From Marmoricola sp. (GTDB taxonomy: Bacteria; Actinomycetota; Actinomycetes; Propionibacteriales; Nocardioidaceae): a stretch of 39,011 bases of DNA. Shown here one piece after another: positions 20,122 to 30,200 of the stretch. Where the stretch lies: NCBI RefSeq assembly GCF_025965085.1, contig NZ_JAOPXP010000184.1, positions 1 through 39,011 of the forward strand, written 5' to 3'. Positions within the stretch are counted from its first letter, which is position 1, and every line of letters starts with the position of its first letter. The notes beneath the pieces are model-generated. The model did no database searches and was not told where the DNA came from. It saw only the letters and a program-made list of their open reading frames with translations. The translations under genes and the position numbers were made by a program.

Positions 20122-20188
20122 ACGGGGTCCTTCCCCATGATCGGCTGGCTGGCTAGAGCCGCCAGCTGAGCTGTTGCGGTCGTGACCG

Positions 20189-20272
20189 TTACCGCTGGGG
20201 GACGCCGGACACACGAGTGTCGGGTCCCAGGAGAGTGGTAAGCGGCTGGCTGCGTCGCACATCAACGGCCAT
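20189..20272 (-). CDS. Putative 27-residue leader peptide (upstream ORF) of rho
   Basis: ATG at 20272 is preceded by GGGGAGAAACTCC, a good ribosome binding site, and opens a 28-codon frame ending in TAA; it reads MAVDVRRSQPLTT and ends VSGVPQR. Its frame differs from rho. It lies inside the predicted rho leader, and a hairpin with one mismatch (20205-20212 with 20217-20224, loop ACGA) falls near its end. Translation here could control Rho access to its own leader and so autoregulate rho. This is inference; conservation has not been checked. Confidence 0.4.
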   Translation of the reverse strand: MAVDVRRSQPLTTLLGPDTRVSGVPQR

Positions 20273-20307
20273 GGAGTTTCTCCCCGAAAGGCCGGTCTGA
20301 CGCGCTT

Positions 20308-21219
20308 TCACATTAGCACGGCGGCACCCCGCCCACCGACGACTTGGCGCAACGTCCGCCATCCGGTCGGGCCGAGCCCCGCGACGGCTTCCGGATCACC
20401 GGTCACGAAGGCGAGAACCGTCGGTCCTGCCCCCGAGACGACCGCGGGAATCCCCCGGGCACGGAGGACACGCACCAGCGCCAAGGACTCCGGCATCGCG
20501 GGCTCGCGCTGCCGCTGGTGCAAGAAGTCCTCGGTCGCGCGAAGCAGCCGCTCGGGGTGACCTCCGAGCGCCGACACCAGCAATGCGGCGCGGCCAGTGT
20601 TCGCTGCCGCGTCCGCATGGGGAACGGTGTCGGGAAGCAGTCCGCGCGCCACCGCGGTGCGTACGCCGTGCGGCGGCACGAACACCACGGCTGAGATGGA
20701 CGGGTCCACCGGTGACTGCTGCGCCCACACGTCGTCGCCGGCCTGGCCACTGATCACGAACCCACCGAGGAGCGCGGGCGCGACGTTGTCGGGATGACCC
20801 TCGATCCGGTTGGCGAGCAGCAGTGCGGCCCCGTCGTCGAGCAGCCGCGGACCGTCCTCGACGAGCCCACGGGCGAGGATGATGCCGCCGACGATGGCGG
20901 CCGAGGAGGAACCCATGCCCCGGCTGTGCGGGATGCGGTTGGTGCAGGACAGGCGCAGGCCGGAGGGATGCACGCCCATCGCGTCGAAGGCGGCCCGCAT
21001 GGACCTGACCACCAGGTGGCTCTCGTCCAGCGGCACCTCGCCGGCACCTTCGCCCTCCGCCAGGACCTCGAGCCCTTCGGGGACGATCTCCCCGACCAGC
21101 GTGTCGACGAGCTCCAGGGCCACTCCGAGGCAGTCGAAGCCCGGGCCCAGGTTGGCGCTGGTCGCCGGCACCTCGACCGTGACGGGTCCCGCGACGAACC
21201 CCACGTCAGGTTCGGCCAT
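20308..21219 (-). CDS. thrB: Homoserine kinase
   Basis: The GHMP-family enzyme phosphorylates homoserine on its hydroxyl with ATP in threonine synthesis. The 303-residue protein shows VPATSANLGPGFDCLGVAL (18-36) at the substrate side and the phosphate-binding loop HSRGMGSSSAA (98-108). The ATG at 21219 overlaps the thrC stop by one nt (TGATG); a TTG one codon earlier is less likely. It ends the threonine part of the cluster, immediately before the rho promoter. Confidence 0.96.
   Translation of the reverse strand: MAEPDVGFVAGPVTVEVPATSANLGPGFDCLGVALELVDTLVGEIVPEGLEVLAEGEGAGEVPLDESHLVVRSMRAAFDAMGVHPSGLRLSCTNRIPHSRGMGSSSAAIVGGIILARGLVEDGPRLLDDGAALLLANRIEGHPDNVAPALLGGFVISGQAGDDVWAQQSPVDPSISAVVFVPPHGVRTAVARGLLPDTVPHADAAANTGRAALLVSALGGHPERLLRATEDFLHQRQREPAMPESLALVRVLRARGIPAVVSGAGPTVLAFVTGDPEAVAGLGPTGWRTLRQVVGGRGAAVLM
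20310..20318 (-). promoter_or_regulatory. Predicted extended -10 (TGC-TAATGT) of rho
   Basis: The minus strand reads TGCTAATGT, matching TGNTANNNT, at the very end of thrB. Transcription would start near 20303, giving a rho leader of about 180 nt that contains the upstream ORF at 20189-20272. No -35 is evident, as is usual for extended -10 promoters. Confidence 0.45.
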
Positions 21220-22301
21220 CAAGCAAGGCCGGCGGCTCTGGCTGCCGCCTCGACGTCGGCGTCGCAGACCGTGTCGACGAGGTCCGTGAACGACGACAGG
21301 GCAGTGTCGATGTCCTTGAGCCCGTGGCCGGTCACGGTCACGACGACGCGCTGGTCGGCGTACCGGACGCCCTCGGAGGCCTCGAGCAGCAGCCCCGCGA
21401 CACCAGCGGCCGAGGCCGGCTCGACGAACACCCCGTCGCGGCAGGCGAGCTCGCGCTGCGCCGCGAGGATCTCGTTGTCCGAGACCTGCCGGAACTTGCC
21501 GCCCGACGTGTCGGCCGCCTCCATGGCGAGGTCCCAGGAGGCCGGGTTGCCGATCCGGATCGCCGAGGCGACGGTCTCGGGGTCCGGCACGGGGGCGCCG
21601 AGCACCAGCGGCGCCGCACCGGCTGCCTGCCAGCCGCGCATGACCGGGAGCTTCGTGGAGTCACCGGCTTGGTGGGACTCGCGGTAGCCGAGCCAGTACG
21701 CCGAGATGTTGCCCGCGTTGCCGGTCGGCAGCACGTGCACGTCGGGGGCGTCACCGAGGAAGTCGACGATCTCGAAGGCTGCGGTCTTCTGCCCCTGCAG
21801 GCGCATCGGGTTGACGGAGTTCACCAGCGCCACCGGGTAGTGCTCGGCGAGCTCCCGCGAGATGCGCAGGCAGTCGTCGAAGTTGCCCCGGACCATGATC
21901 ACCTGGGCTCCGTGCAGGATGGCCTGGGCCAGCTTGCCCGCGGAGATCTTGCCCTGGGGCACGAGCACCAGCGGCTTGACGCCGGCGCGGGCGGCATAGG
22001 CAGCCATCGACGCGGACGTGTTGCCGGTCGAGGCACACACGACGGCCTCCGCGCCTTGGCCCACGGCCACCGAGAGTGCCACCGTCATGCCGCGGTCCTT
22101 GAAGGAGCCGGTCGGGTTGTCGCCCTCGACCTTGAGCCACACCTCGGCGCCCGTGACGTGGCTGAGCCACGCGGACTCGACCATCGGGGTGCCGCCCTCC
22201 CGCAGCGTGATGGTCGGGGTGCCGTCGGGGAGGTCGAGGCGGTCGCGGTACTCCTCGATCACTCCCAGCCACTGGCGCGACGACGGGTTGGGTGCACTCA
22301 C
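21219..22301 (-). CDS. thrC: Threonine synthase
   Basis: The PLP enzyme converts O-phosphohomoserine to threonine. The 360-residue fold-type II protein has the PLP lysine in [11 protein letters not shown] (Lys68) and the glycine-rich phosphate loop nearby (ASTGNTSAS, and later PTGNAGNIS). The short length fits the bacterial type without the N-terminal extension. It starts at GTG 22301, overlapping the hom stop by 4 nt (GTGA). Hom, ThrC and ThrB are coupled in order and catalyse successive steps around homoserine. Confidence 0.97.
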   Translation of the reverse strand: MSAPNPSSRQWLGVIEEYRDRLDLPDGTPTITLREGGTPMVESAWLSHVTGAEVWLKVEGDNPTGSFKDRGMTVALSVAVGQGAEAVVCASTGNTSASMAAYAARAGVKPLVLVPQGKISAGKLAQAILHGAQVIMVRGNFDDCLRISRELAEHYPVALVNSVNPMRLQGQKTAAFEIVDFLGDAPDVHVLPTGNAGNISAYWLGYRESHQAGDSTKLPVMRGWQAAGAAPLVLGAPVPDPETVASAIRIGNPASWDLAMEAADTSGGKFRQVSDNEILAAQRELACRDGVFVEPASAAGVAGLLLEASEGVRYADQRVVVTVTGHGLKDIDTALSSFTDLVDTVCDADVEAAARAAGLA

Positions 22302-23611
22302 TCGGACTCGCCCTCCACCCTCATCACCGACGAGACGTCGCGGACGTTGGCCATCCCACGCAGGGTCTCCACCGTGGCGGCCAGGTCGGCATCGCTGGCA
22401 CGGTGGGAGACCACGACCAGCTGGGCGTCGTCGCCACGACCCTCCTGCCGCACGGTCTGGATGGACACGTCGTGCTCGGCGAAGGCCTGCGCCACGGCGG
22501 CGAGGACGCCTGCCTTGTCGTCGACGTCGATCTGGACGTGGTAGCGCGTCTGCGTCTCCCCCATCGGCAGCACGCGGAGGTCGGCGTACGACGACTCACC
22601 GGCGCCGCGGACGTCCGCGAGACGGTTGCGGGCGACCGTGACGAGATCGCCCATCACGGCGCTCGCGGTCGGCGCACCTCCGGCACCGGGGCCGTAGAAC
22701 ATCAGCTGCCCGGCAGCGGCGCTCTCGACGAACACCGCGTTGTACGCCTCCCGCACGCTGGCCAGCGGGTGGCTGCGCGGGATCATCGCCGGGTGCACGC
22801 GCGCGGACACCGCGGGACCGTCCGGGCCATCCTCGAGGGCGACGATCGCGAGCAGCTTCACCACGCAGCCCATCTCCGCCGCCGACGCGACGTCGCTGGC
22901 GGTGACCTCGGAGATGCCCTCACGGTGCACGTCCGCTGCCGTCACCCGGGTGTGAAAGGCCAGGCTCGCCAGGATCGCCGCCTTGGCCGCCGCGTCGAAG
23001 CCCTCGACGTCGGCGGTGGGGTCCGCCTCGGCGTACCCGAGCTCCTGGGCCTCCTCGAGCGCCTCGTCGAAGCCGGCGCCCGAGCTGTCCATGCGGTCGA
23101 GGATGAAGTTGGTGGTGCCGTTGACGATGCCGAGGACCCGGGTCACCCGGTCACCGGCGAGCGACTCGCGCAGCGGCCGCAGGATCGGGATGGCTCCCGC
23201 GACCGCGGCCTCGTAGTAGAGGTCGCGACCCGCCTTCTCCGCGGCCGCGAACATCGTGCCGCCGTCCTCGGCCAGGAGCGCCTTGTTGGCCGAGACCACG
23301 CTGGCGCCGTGCTCGAGCGCGGAGAGGATCAGGGTGCGGGCGGGCTCGATGCCACCGATCACCTCGACGACCACGTCGATGTCGCCCCGCGCGACCAGCG
23401 CGGCGGCGTCGGTGGTGAACAGGTGCTCGGGCAGGTCGACGTCGCGCGCCAGGCCGAGGCGGCGTACGGCGATGCCGACGAGCTCGACGGGCGCACCGAC
23501 GCGTGCTTCCAGATCGTGGGCCTGCTCGTGCAGCAGGCGGGCGACCTGGGAGCCCACGACGCCGCAGCCGAGGAGGGCCACGCGAACTGGTTTCGGGGAG
23601 TGCTGGTTCAT
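22298..23611 (-). CDS. hom: Homoserine dehydrogenase
   Basis: The enzyme reduces aspartate semialdehyde to homoserine. The 437-residue protein has an NAD(P)-binding GCGVVGS (15-21), the catalytic core with [14 protein letters not shown] and [18 protein letters not shown], and a C-terminal ACT domain from about residue 360 ([22 protein letters not shown]) that usually confers threonine feedback inhibition. It is monofunctional, without an aspartokinase domain. ATG 23611 has GGAGG about 10 nt upstream. The frame is open to 23830 through lysA sequence, which is not coding. The 82-nt gap to lysA holds a hairpin. Confidence 0.97.
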   Translation of the reverse strand: MNQHSPKPVRVALLGCGVVGSQVARLLHEQAHDLEARVGAPVELVGIAVRRLGLARDVDLPEHLFTTDAAALVARGDIDVVVEVIGGIEPARTLILSALEHGASVVSANKALLAEDGGTMFAAAEKAGRDLYYEAAVAGAIPILRPLRESLAGDRVTRVLGIVNGTTNFILDRMDSSGAGFDEALEEAQELGYAEADPTADVEGFDAAAKAAILASLAFHTRVTAADVHREGISEVTASDVASAAEMGCVVKLLAIVALEDGPDGPAVSARVHPAMIPRSHPLASVREAYNAVFVESAAAGQLMFYGPGAGGAPTASAVMGDLVTVARNRLADVRGAGESSYADLRVLPMGETQTRYHVQIDVDDKAGVLAAVAQAFAEHDVSIQTVRQEGRGDDAQLVVVSHRASDADLAATVETLRGMANVRDVSSVMRVEGESE

Positions 23612-23665
23612 CGCCAGACATCCTCCCACCTGTGGACGGGCGGCGGTGACACGTATCCGCCTACT

Positions 23666-23688
23666 GGGTCCGACACGACGGTCGGCCC
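23666..23688 (-). terminator. Terminator-like hairpin after lysA
   Basis: GTCGGCCC (23681-23688) and GGGTCCGAC (23666-23674) pair as 8 bp with a one-nt bulge around the loop 23675-23680. It starts 6 nt past the lysA stop. There is no T-run, so it may only partly stop transcription into hom. Confidence 0.35.
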
Positions 23689-23693
23689 TGGAC

Positions 23694-25088
23694 TCAGCCG
23701 AGATCGGTGGCGAGCAGGTCCGCCACCGACTCACGGCGTACGACGACCCGGGACTCGCCGTCGAGCACCGCGACGACCGGCGGCCGCAGGGCATGGTTGT
23801 AGTTGCTGGCCATCGACCGGCAGTAGGCACCGGTGCCGGGCACGGCGACGAGGTCCCCGGGCGCGATGTCGCCGGGGAGGAACTCGTCCTTGACGACGAT
23901 GTCGCCGGCCTCGCAGTGCTTCCCGACGAGGCGGGCCATCAGTGCCGGTGCGTCGGAGGCCCGGTTGGCCAGGGTGCAGGAGTAGTCGGCGTCGTACAGC
24001 GCGGTGCGGATGTTGTCGCTCATGCCGCCGTCGACGGAGACATAGGTGCGTACGGCGCCGCCGTCGAGCGCCACCGCCTTGACGGTGCCGACCTCGTAGA
24101 CCGTGCACACGGCGGGACCGGCGATCGCGCGGCCCGGCTCGATGGAGAGTCGCGGAACGGCCAAGCCGCGGGCCTTGCACTCGTCGCGCACGATCTTGGT
24201 CATCTCGATGGCGAGCTGAGCGGGGTCGGAGGGGTCGTCCTGGGTGGTGTAGGCGATGCCGAAGCCTCCGCCGAGGTCGAGCTCGGGCAGCTCGATGCCG
24301 ACCTCGCTGGAGATCTGCGCGTGCAGCGCGAGCACACGCCGGGCGGCGACCTCGAAGCCCGAGGAGTCGAAGATCTGGGACCCGATGTGGGAGTGCAGAC
24401 CGAGCAGCTCGAGGCCGGGGGCGTCGTGGATCTGCTGGACAGCGGCGAGCGCGTCGCCGCTGCTGATGGAGAAGCCGAACTTCTGGTCCTCGTGGGCAGT
24501 GGCGATGTACTCGTGCGTGTGCGCCTCGACCCCGGCGGTCACGCGGACCATCACGCGCGCGACGACGCCCATCTCGCGGGTGAGCTCGGTCAGCCGGCCG
24601 ATCTCGTGGAAGGAGTCGACGACGATGCGGCCCACGCCGAGCTCGAGCGCCCGCGCCAGCTCGGCGACGGTCTTGTTGTTGCCGTGGAAGCCGACGCGCT
24701 CCATCGAGAAGCCCGCCCGCTCCGCGACCGCGAGCTCGCCGCCCGAGCAGACGTCGAGACTGAGGCCCTCCTCGTGGATCCACCGGGCGACCGTCGTGCA
24801 CAGGAACGCCTTGCCGGCGTAGTAGACGTCGCAGCCCGCGAAGCCGTCCCGGAAGGCCCGGGCCCGCGAGCGGAAGTCCGCCTCGTCCAGGACGTACGCC
24901 GGGGAACCGTGCTCGGCCACCAGGTCGCTCAGCAGCACTCCCCCGACCTCGAGCGCGCCGTCGACCTTCCGGGCGGTCCGCGACCACAGCTCGGGCACGA
25001 GCGCGTTGGGGTCCTGTGGCTCGCGCAGCCAGGCCGGTCCGCGGACGGAGACGGCAGCGTGCGCCCAGCCAGCTTCGTGAGCCCTCAT
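23694..25088 (-). CDS. lysA: Diaminopimelate decarboxylase
   Basis: The enzyme decarboxylates meso-diaminopimelate to lysine. The 464-residue fold-type III PLP protein has the Schiff-base lysine in YYAGKAFL (Lys93), the phosphate-binding ELDLGGGFG, and the C-terminal active-site segment GKHCEAGD. ATG 25088 lies 10 nt after the argS stop, so it is co-transcribed with argS. The longer open frame up to 25214 overlaps argS and is a frame artefact. The argS-lysA order is one I recall from corynebacteria and mycobacteria. Confidence 0.96.
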   Translation of the reverse strand: MRAHEAGWAHAAVSVRGPAWLREPQDPNALVPELWSRTARKVDGALEVGGVLLSDLVAEHGSPAYVLDEADFRSRARAFRDGFAGCDVYYAGKAFLCTTVARWIHEEGLSLDVCSGGELAVAERAGFSMERVGFHGNNKTVAELARALELGVGRIVVDSFHEIGRLTELTREMGVVARVMVRVTAGVEAHTHEYIATAHEDQKFGFSISSGDALAAVQQIHDAPGLELLGLHSHIGSQIFDSSGFEVAARRVLALHAQISSEVGIELPELDLGGGFGIAYTTQDDPSDPAQLAIEMTKIVRDECKARGLAVPRLSIEPGRAIAGPAVCTVYEVGTVKAVALDGGAVRTYVSVDGGMSDNIRTALYDADYSCTLANRASDAPALMARLVGKHCEAGDIVVKDEFLPGDIAPGDLVAVPGTGAYCRSMASNYNHALRPPVVAVLDGESRVVVRRESVADLLATDLG

Positions 25089-25098
25089 GACCCTGCCG

Positions 25099-26763
25099 TC
25101 ACATCCGCTCGGGCGCCGAGACGCCGAGCAGCCCGAGGCCGTTGGCCAGCACGATGCGGGTCGCGTCGACGAGCAGCAGCCGTGCACGGTGCAGGTCGGT
25201 CGGCTCCTCGTCACCCATGGGAAGCACCCGGCAGGAGTCGTAGAACTTGTGGAAGCTCGACGCCGTGTCCTCGAGGTAGCGGGCGACCCGGTGCGGCTCG
25301 CGCAGCTGGGCGGCCGCCGCCACGACGCGCGGGAACTCCGCGAGCGCCCTCAGCAGGTCACCCTCCCGCTCGTGCGAGAGCAGCGCGGGGTCGAAGTCGT
25401 CACCGGCCGGGGCCAGGCCCAGGTCGCCGGCGTTGCGCAGGATCGAGGCGAGCCGGGCGTGCGCGTACTGCACGTAGAACACGGGGTTGTCGCTGGACTG
25501 CCTCGCCCACAGGTCGAGGTCGATGTCGATGGTGGAGTCCGAGCTGAAGCGGCCCAGGGCGTAGCGCGCGGCATCCACGCCGATGGCCTCGACGAGGTCG
25601 TCGATGGTCACGACGGTCCCGGCACGCTTGGACATCCGGAGGGGCTGGCCGTCCCGGACGAGGTTCACCATCTGGCCGATGAGGATCTCGAGGTTCTTCC
25701 CCGGGACGTCGCCGAACGCGGCGCACATCGCCATCATCCGGCCGACGTAGCCGTGGTGGTCGGCGCCGAGCATGATGAAGCAGCGGTCGAAGCCGCGCTC
25801 GCGCTTGTCGAGGTAGTAGGCGAGATCACCGGAGAGGTAGGAGCCCTCGCCGTCCCGCTTGATGATGACGCGGTCCTTGTCGTCGCCGTACTTCTCGGTG
25901 CGCAGCCACAGCGCGCCGTCCTTCTCGTAGGTGTTGCCGAGCTCGGTGAGCCGCTCGACGGCCCGCTTCACCGCCCCGCTCGTGTGCAGGTTGTCCTCGT
26001 GGAAGTAGACGTCGAAGTCGACCCCGAAGTCGTGCAGGCTCTTCTTGATCTCGGCGAACATCAGGTCGACGCCCTCGGCGCGGAACACCTCGCGCGCCTC
26101 GTCCTCGGGCAGGTCGAGGGCATCGGGTCGTCGGGCGAGCACGTCCTTGGCGATGTCGTCGACGTACTGCCCGCCGTAGCCGTCCTCGGGGATCGGCTCA
26201 CCCTTGGCGCTGGCGAGCAGCGAGCTGCTGAACCGGTCGATCTGGCCGCCGTGGTCGTTGAAGTAGTACTCACGGGTGACCTGGGCACCGGTCATCGTGA
26301 AGATGCGACCCAACGCGTCCCCGACCGCGGCCCAGCGGACACCGCCGATGTGGATCGGGCCGGTGGGGTTGGCCGAGACGAACTCGAGGTTGATCCGCTC
26401 ACCGGCGAACGCGTCGGAGGCGCCGTACGCCGTCCCGGCAGCCACCACGTCGGCGGCCACCTTGCCCTGCGCCCCGGCGGAGACGGTGATGTTGAGGAAC
26501 CCGGGGCCGGCGATGTCGACCCGCTCGATGCCGTCGGTGGCAGCCAGGCCGTCGGCCAGCGCCTGGGCGAGGTCGCGCGGAGACATGCCGGCCCTCTTCG
26601 CCAGCTTGAGCGCGACGTTGGTCGCGTAGTCGCCGTGCTCCTTGCTGCGGGGCCGCTCCACGACCACCTCGGACGGCACGCCGTCGGGCAGGCGCAGCGT
26701 GCCCGCCTCGACCTGTGCGGCGAGGGTGGCAACGATGGCATCGGAGAGCTGGGCTGGCGTCAC
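25099..26763 (-). CDS. argS: Arginyl-tRNA synthetase
   Basis: The class Ia enzyme charges tRNA-Arg. The 554-residue protein has the HIGH-like signature [12 protein letters not shown] (130-141), in which the final His is Gly as in several bacterial ArgS, and the MSKR segment equivalent to KMSKS (about residue 380). The N-terminal Add-1 domain and C-terminal DALR anticodon-binding domain (ending near [12 protein letters not shown]) are both present. The GTG at 26763 lies 6 nt after TAGGCT, a leaderless promoter. It is divergent from a tRNA-Arg gene, 87 nt away. Confidence 0.97.
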   Translation of the reverse strand: MTPAQLSDAIVATLAAQVEAGTLRLPDGVPSEVVVERPRSKEHGDYATNVALKLAKRAGMSPRDLAQALADGLAATDGIERVDIAGPGFLNITVSAGAQGKVAADVVAAGTAYGASDAFAGERINLEFVSANPTGPIHIGGVRWAAVGDALGRIFTMTGAQVTREYYFNDHGGQIDRFSSSLLASAKGEPIPEDGYGGQYVDDIAKDVLARRPDALDLPEDEAREVFRAEGVDLMFAEIKKSLHDFGVDFDVYFHEDNLHTSGAVKRAVERLTELGNTYEKDGALWLRTEKYGDDKDRVIIKRDGEGSYLSGDLAYYLDKRERGFDRCFIMLGADHHGYVGRMMAMCAAFGDVPGKNLEILIGQMVNLVRDGQPLRMSKRAGTVVTIDDLVEAIGVDAARYALGRFSSDSTIDIDLDLWARQSSDNPVFYVQYAHARLASILRNAGDLGLAPAGDDFDPALLSHEREGDLLRALAEFPRVVAAAAQLREPHRVARYLEDTASSFHKFYDSCRVLPMGDEEPTDLHRARLLLVDATRIVLANGLGLLGVSAPERM

Positions 26764-26769
26764 CGCTCA

Positions 26770-26775
26770 AGCCTA
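26770..26775 (-). promoter_or_regulatory. Predicted -10 element (TAGGCT) of argS, leaderless
   Basis: TAGGCT fits TANNNT and is followed by 6 nt and the argS GTG. No Shine-Dalgarno is seen. This promoter probably serves argS-lysA and perhaps hom-thrC-thrB. Confidence 0.5.
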
Positions 26776-26829
26776 ACGACGCGCATCCGGGGCGCTCACC
26801 CGGATGTCTGGAACCGACCGCCGTTGGGG

Positions 26830-26835
26830 TAACCT
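26830..26835 (+). promoter_or_regulatory. Predicted -10 element (TAACCT) of the tRNA-Arg gene
   Basis: TAACCT fits TANNNT and ends 15 nt before the mature tRNA 5' end, leaving a short leader for RNase P to remove. Confidence 0.45.
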
Positions 26836-26850
26836 CACTGCGCACCCCGA

Positions 26851-26925
26851 GCCCCTGTAGCTCAGGGGATAGAGCACCGCCCTCCGGAGGCGGGAGCGAA
26901 GGTTCGAATCCTTCCAGGGGCACCA
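26851..26925 (+). tRNA. tRNA-Arg, anticodon CCG, CCA encoded
   Basis: The cloverleaf folds by eye. Acceptor GCCCCTG (26851-26857) pairs with CAGGGGC (26915-26921). The D arm holds TAGCTCAGGGGATAGAGCA. The anticodon stem CCGCC/GGCGG encloses the loop CTCCGGA with anticodon CCG, and the T arm contains GGTTCGAATCC. The discriminator is A, and the 3' CCA is encoded. It reads CGG, a common Arg codon in such GC-rich genomes. It is transcribed away from argS, whose product charges it. Confidence 0.95.
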
Positions 26926-26937
26926 TCGGTACGACTC

Positions 26938-27008
26938 CCGCAGCACCGGCGGGGAGCGCCGCCCCGCTGAACGGCGGGAGCGAAGGTTCGAATCCCTTCA
27001 GGGCACGA
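26938..27008 (+). pseudogene. Degenerate partial copy of the tRNA-Arg gene
   Basis: A 23-nt run covering the 3' anticodon stem, variable loop and T arm (26973-26995) is identical to 26889-26911 of the tRNA, and similarity continues to the acceptor end at about 27008, where CCA reads CGA. The anticodon arm keeps CCGCC/GGCGG, but its loop is enlarged. The 5' acceptor strand is not recognisable, so this cannot make a tRNA. It is either a decayed tandem duplicate or a scar of an element that used the tRNA 3' end as an attachment site. Confidence 0.75.
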
Positions 27009-27034
27009 CCCCCGCGACGAAGACTCCTGCCTCC

Positions 27035-27057
27035 GCGGGCGCGTTCCGTGCGCCCGC
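27035..27057 (+). terminator. GC hairpin downstream of the tRNA and its relic
   Basis: GCGGGCGC (27035-27042) and GCGCCCGC (27050-27057) pair perfectly around a 7-nt loop. No T-run follows. It may terminate the tRNA transcript before the kgd promoter. Confidence 0.4.
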
Positions 27058-27147
27058 ACCCGGCTGCCTCTCAGACCGCTGGACGTGACACTCACTACAC
27101 ACCGCTCCGAGAAGCGGCCTCGCCTGCGGTTATCTCCCTCAGGGGTC

Positions 27148-27153
27148 TAGCCT
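27148..27153 (+). promoter_or_regulatory. Predicted -10 element (TAGCCT) of kgd
   Basis: TAGCCT fits TANNNT. Transcription would begin near 27160, just past the GTG at 27155, which is therefore unlikely to be the real start; ATG 27227 would have a leader of about 67 nt. No -35 is clear. Confidence 0.4.
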
Positions 27154-27226
27154 TGTGACGTACTCACACATCCGCGCGTTGGAAGAGGCGAAACTGGCCG
27201 TGCCCGAGTCAACTGAGGACAGCTCG

Positions 27227-30200
27227 ATGTCGGGATTCGGAGCCAACGAATGGCTCGTGGACGAGATGTACGAGAGGTACCAGAAGGACCCCCACAGCGT
27301 GGACAAGGTCTGGTGGGACTTCTTCGACCACGATCACCAGAAGAGTGACAAGCACCCGACCAGCGGCTCGAACAGAGCCGAGGCCCCTTCCACGACCGAC
27401 TCCGGAACCAACGGCGGGAGCACCCATGCCGCCGTGACCGAGTCGACGGGCGCACCCAAGAGCCGTCCCGCGGCCGCGCGACGAGCCACGAAGAAGGCGG
27501 AGAGCAGCCCCGCGACGAAGGCCGCGTCGAAGCCGGCTGCGAAGGCCCGGACGACGGATCAGAAGACCACCGACAAGAAGGCCGAGAAGTCACCCAGCGT
27601 GCAGTCCGACAGCAGGCACCGCGGCAAGGGCGCCACCAAGAGCGCCGCCACCAGCAACGACAAGCCCGCCTCCAAGGAGGCCAAGCCCGACGAGTCGGCG
27701 GCCGACGCCGAGCCGACGTACACGGTCCTCAAGGGCGCGCCCGCCCGCACGGTCGCGAACATGGACGCCAGCCTCACGGTGCCGACCGCCACGAGCGTGC
27801 GCACGGTGCCGGTCAAGCTCCTGTGGGACAACCGCATCGTCATCAACAACCACCTCGCGCGCGCTCGCGGCGGCAAGGTGTCGTTCACCCACCTGATCGG
27901 CTACGCACTGGTCAAGGCGCTCAAGGTGATGCCCGCGATGAACGTCGGCTTCGACGTGATCGACGGCAAGCCCACGCAGATCACCCCGGCGCACATCAAC
28001 CTCGGCCTGGCCATCGACCTGGCCAAGCCCGACGGCACCCGCCAGCTCCTCGTGCCCAGCATCAAGGCCGCGGAGACCATGGACTTCGCGCAATTCTGGA
28101 CCGCCTACGAGGAGGTCGTCCGCAAGGCGCGCGGCGGCAAGCTGCAGGTGAGTGACTTCCAGGGCACGACGATCAGCCTGACCAACCCGGGGACCATCGG
28201 CACCAACCACTCCGTGCCCCGGCTGATGAAGGGTCAGGGCGCGATCATCGGCGTCGGCTCGATGGACTACCCGCCGGAGTTCCAGGGCGCCTCGGAGGAG
28301 ACGCTCACCCGCAACGCGATCAGCAAGATCATGACGCTGACCTCGACCTACGACCACCGCGTGATCCAGGGTGCCCAGAGTGGCGAGTTCCTCCGGATCC
28401 TGCACGGGCTGCTGCTCGGCCAGGACCACTTCTACGACGAAATCTTCCGCTCGCTGCGCATCCCCTACGAGCCGATCCGCTGGTCCTCGGACATCTCCGC
28501 GAACCACGACGACGAGATCAGCAAGCAGGCGCGCATCCTCGAGCTGATCCACTCCTACCGCGTGCGCGGCCACATGATGGCCGACACCGACCCGCTGGAG
28601 TACAAGCAGCGCAGCCACCCCGACCTCGAGGTGGAGTCGCACGGGCTGACCCTGTGGGACCTCGACCGCGAGTTCGCGACCGGCTCCTTCGGGGGCGAGC
28701 GCCGCTTCATGAAGATGCGCTCGATCCTCGGCATCCTGCGTGACTCCTACTGCCGCACCGTCGGCATCGAGTACATGCACATCCAAGATCCCGAGCAGCG
28801 CCGCTGGATCCAGGAGCGCGTCGAGCAGCCGCACCAGAAGCCGCCCCGCGAGGAGCAGCTCCGCATCCTGCTGAAGCTCAACCAGGCCGAGGCGTTCGAG
28901 ACGTTCCTGCAGACCAAGTTCGTCGGGCAGAAGCGGTTCAGCCTGGAGGGTGCCGAGACCACGGTCCCGCTCATCGACGAGATCTGCGAGGCCGCCGCCG
29001 AGGGCGGTCTCGACGAGGTCACGATCGGGATGGCACACCGCGGCCGACTCAACGTGCTCGCGAACATCGTCGGCAAGAGCTACAGCCAGATCTTCCGCGA
29101 GTTCGAGGGCAACATCGACCCGCGCACGGTCCAGGGGTCCGGGGACGTGAAGTACCACCTCGGCGCCGAGGGCGAGTTCCTCGCCGACTCGGGCGACAAG
29201 ATCAAGGTCTCCGTGGCGGCGAACCCGTCCCACCTCGAGGCTGTCGACCCCGTGCTCGAGGGCATCGCCCGCGCCAAGCAGGACGTGCTCAACAAGGGCG
29301 AGGACTTCCCCGTCCTGCCGCTGCTCGTGCACGGTGACGCCGCCTTCGCCGGGCAGGGGGTGGTCGCGGAGACGCTGAACCTCTCCCAGCTCCGCGGCTA
29401 CCGCACCGGCGGGACCGTCCACGTGGTGGTCAACAACCAGGTCGGCTTCACCACCTCCCCCGCGGCATCGCGGTCCTCGCTGTACAGCACCGACGTCGCC
29501 CGGATGGTCCAGGCTCCGATCTTCCACGTGAACGGCGACGACCCGGAGGCGTGCATCCGCGTCGCGCGGCTGGCCTTCGAGTACCGCCAGGCGTTCAACA
29601 AGGACGTCGTCATCGACCTCGTGTGCTACCGCCGTCGCGGTCACAACGAGGGCGACGACCCGTCGTACACCCAGCCACTGATGTACGACCTCATCGAGCA
29701 GAAGCGGTCGGTGCGCAAGCTCTACACCGAGTCGCTGATCGGTCGTGGCGACATCACGCTGGAGGAGGCGGAGCAGGTCCTGAAGGACTACCAGCAGCAG
29801 CTCGAGCGCGTCTTCACCGAGGTCCGCCAGGCCACCAGCGTCCCCGAGAGCTGGACGACGGTGCCGGACTACCCGGAGAAGAGTCACGAGGACTTCACCA
29901 CCGCCATCCCCCGCGAGACCCTCAAGCGGATCTCCGACGCCTATGTGAGCGCGCCCGAGGGCTTCACGGTGCACCCGAAGGTGCTGCCGCAGCTGCAGCG
30001 CCGGGCTGCGGCGATCCTCGAGGGGCCGATCGACTGGGGCACCGGCGAGGTGCTGGCGCTCGGCTCGCTGCTGATGGACGGCCGTCCGGTGCGGCTGGCC
30101 GGTCAAGACTCGCGCCGCGGCACGTTCGTCAGCCGTTTCGGCACCATCATCGACCGCACCAACGCGAACGAGTGGACACCGCTGGCCAACCTCTCCGAGG

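Noticed and set aside
18463-20169. A 568-codon plus-strand frame with hydrophobic runs opposite rho
   Set aside because: The hydrophobic look comes from reading the Asp/Arg/Gln-rich Rho insertion backwards; there is no ribosome binding site or family match.
22298-26763. Riboswitch or amino-acid attenuator (lysine, threonine) in front of the aspartate-family genes
   Set aside because: argS appears leaderless and the internal gaps are short, with no runs of Lys or Thr codons in a leader ORF.
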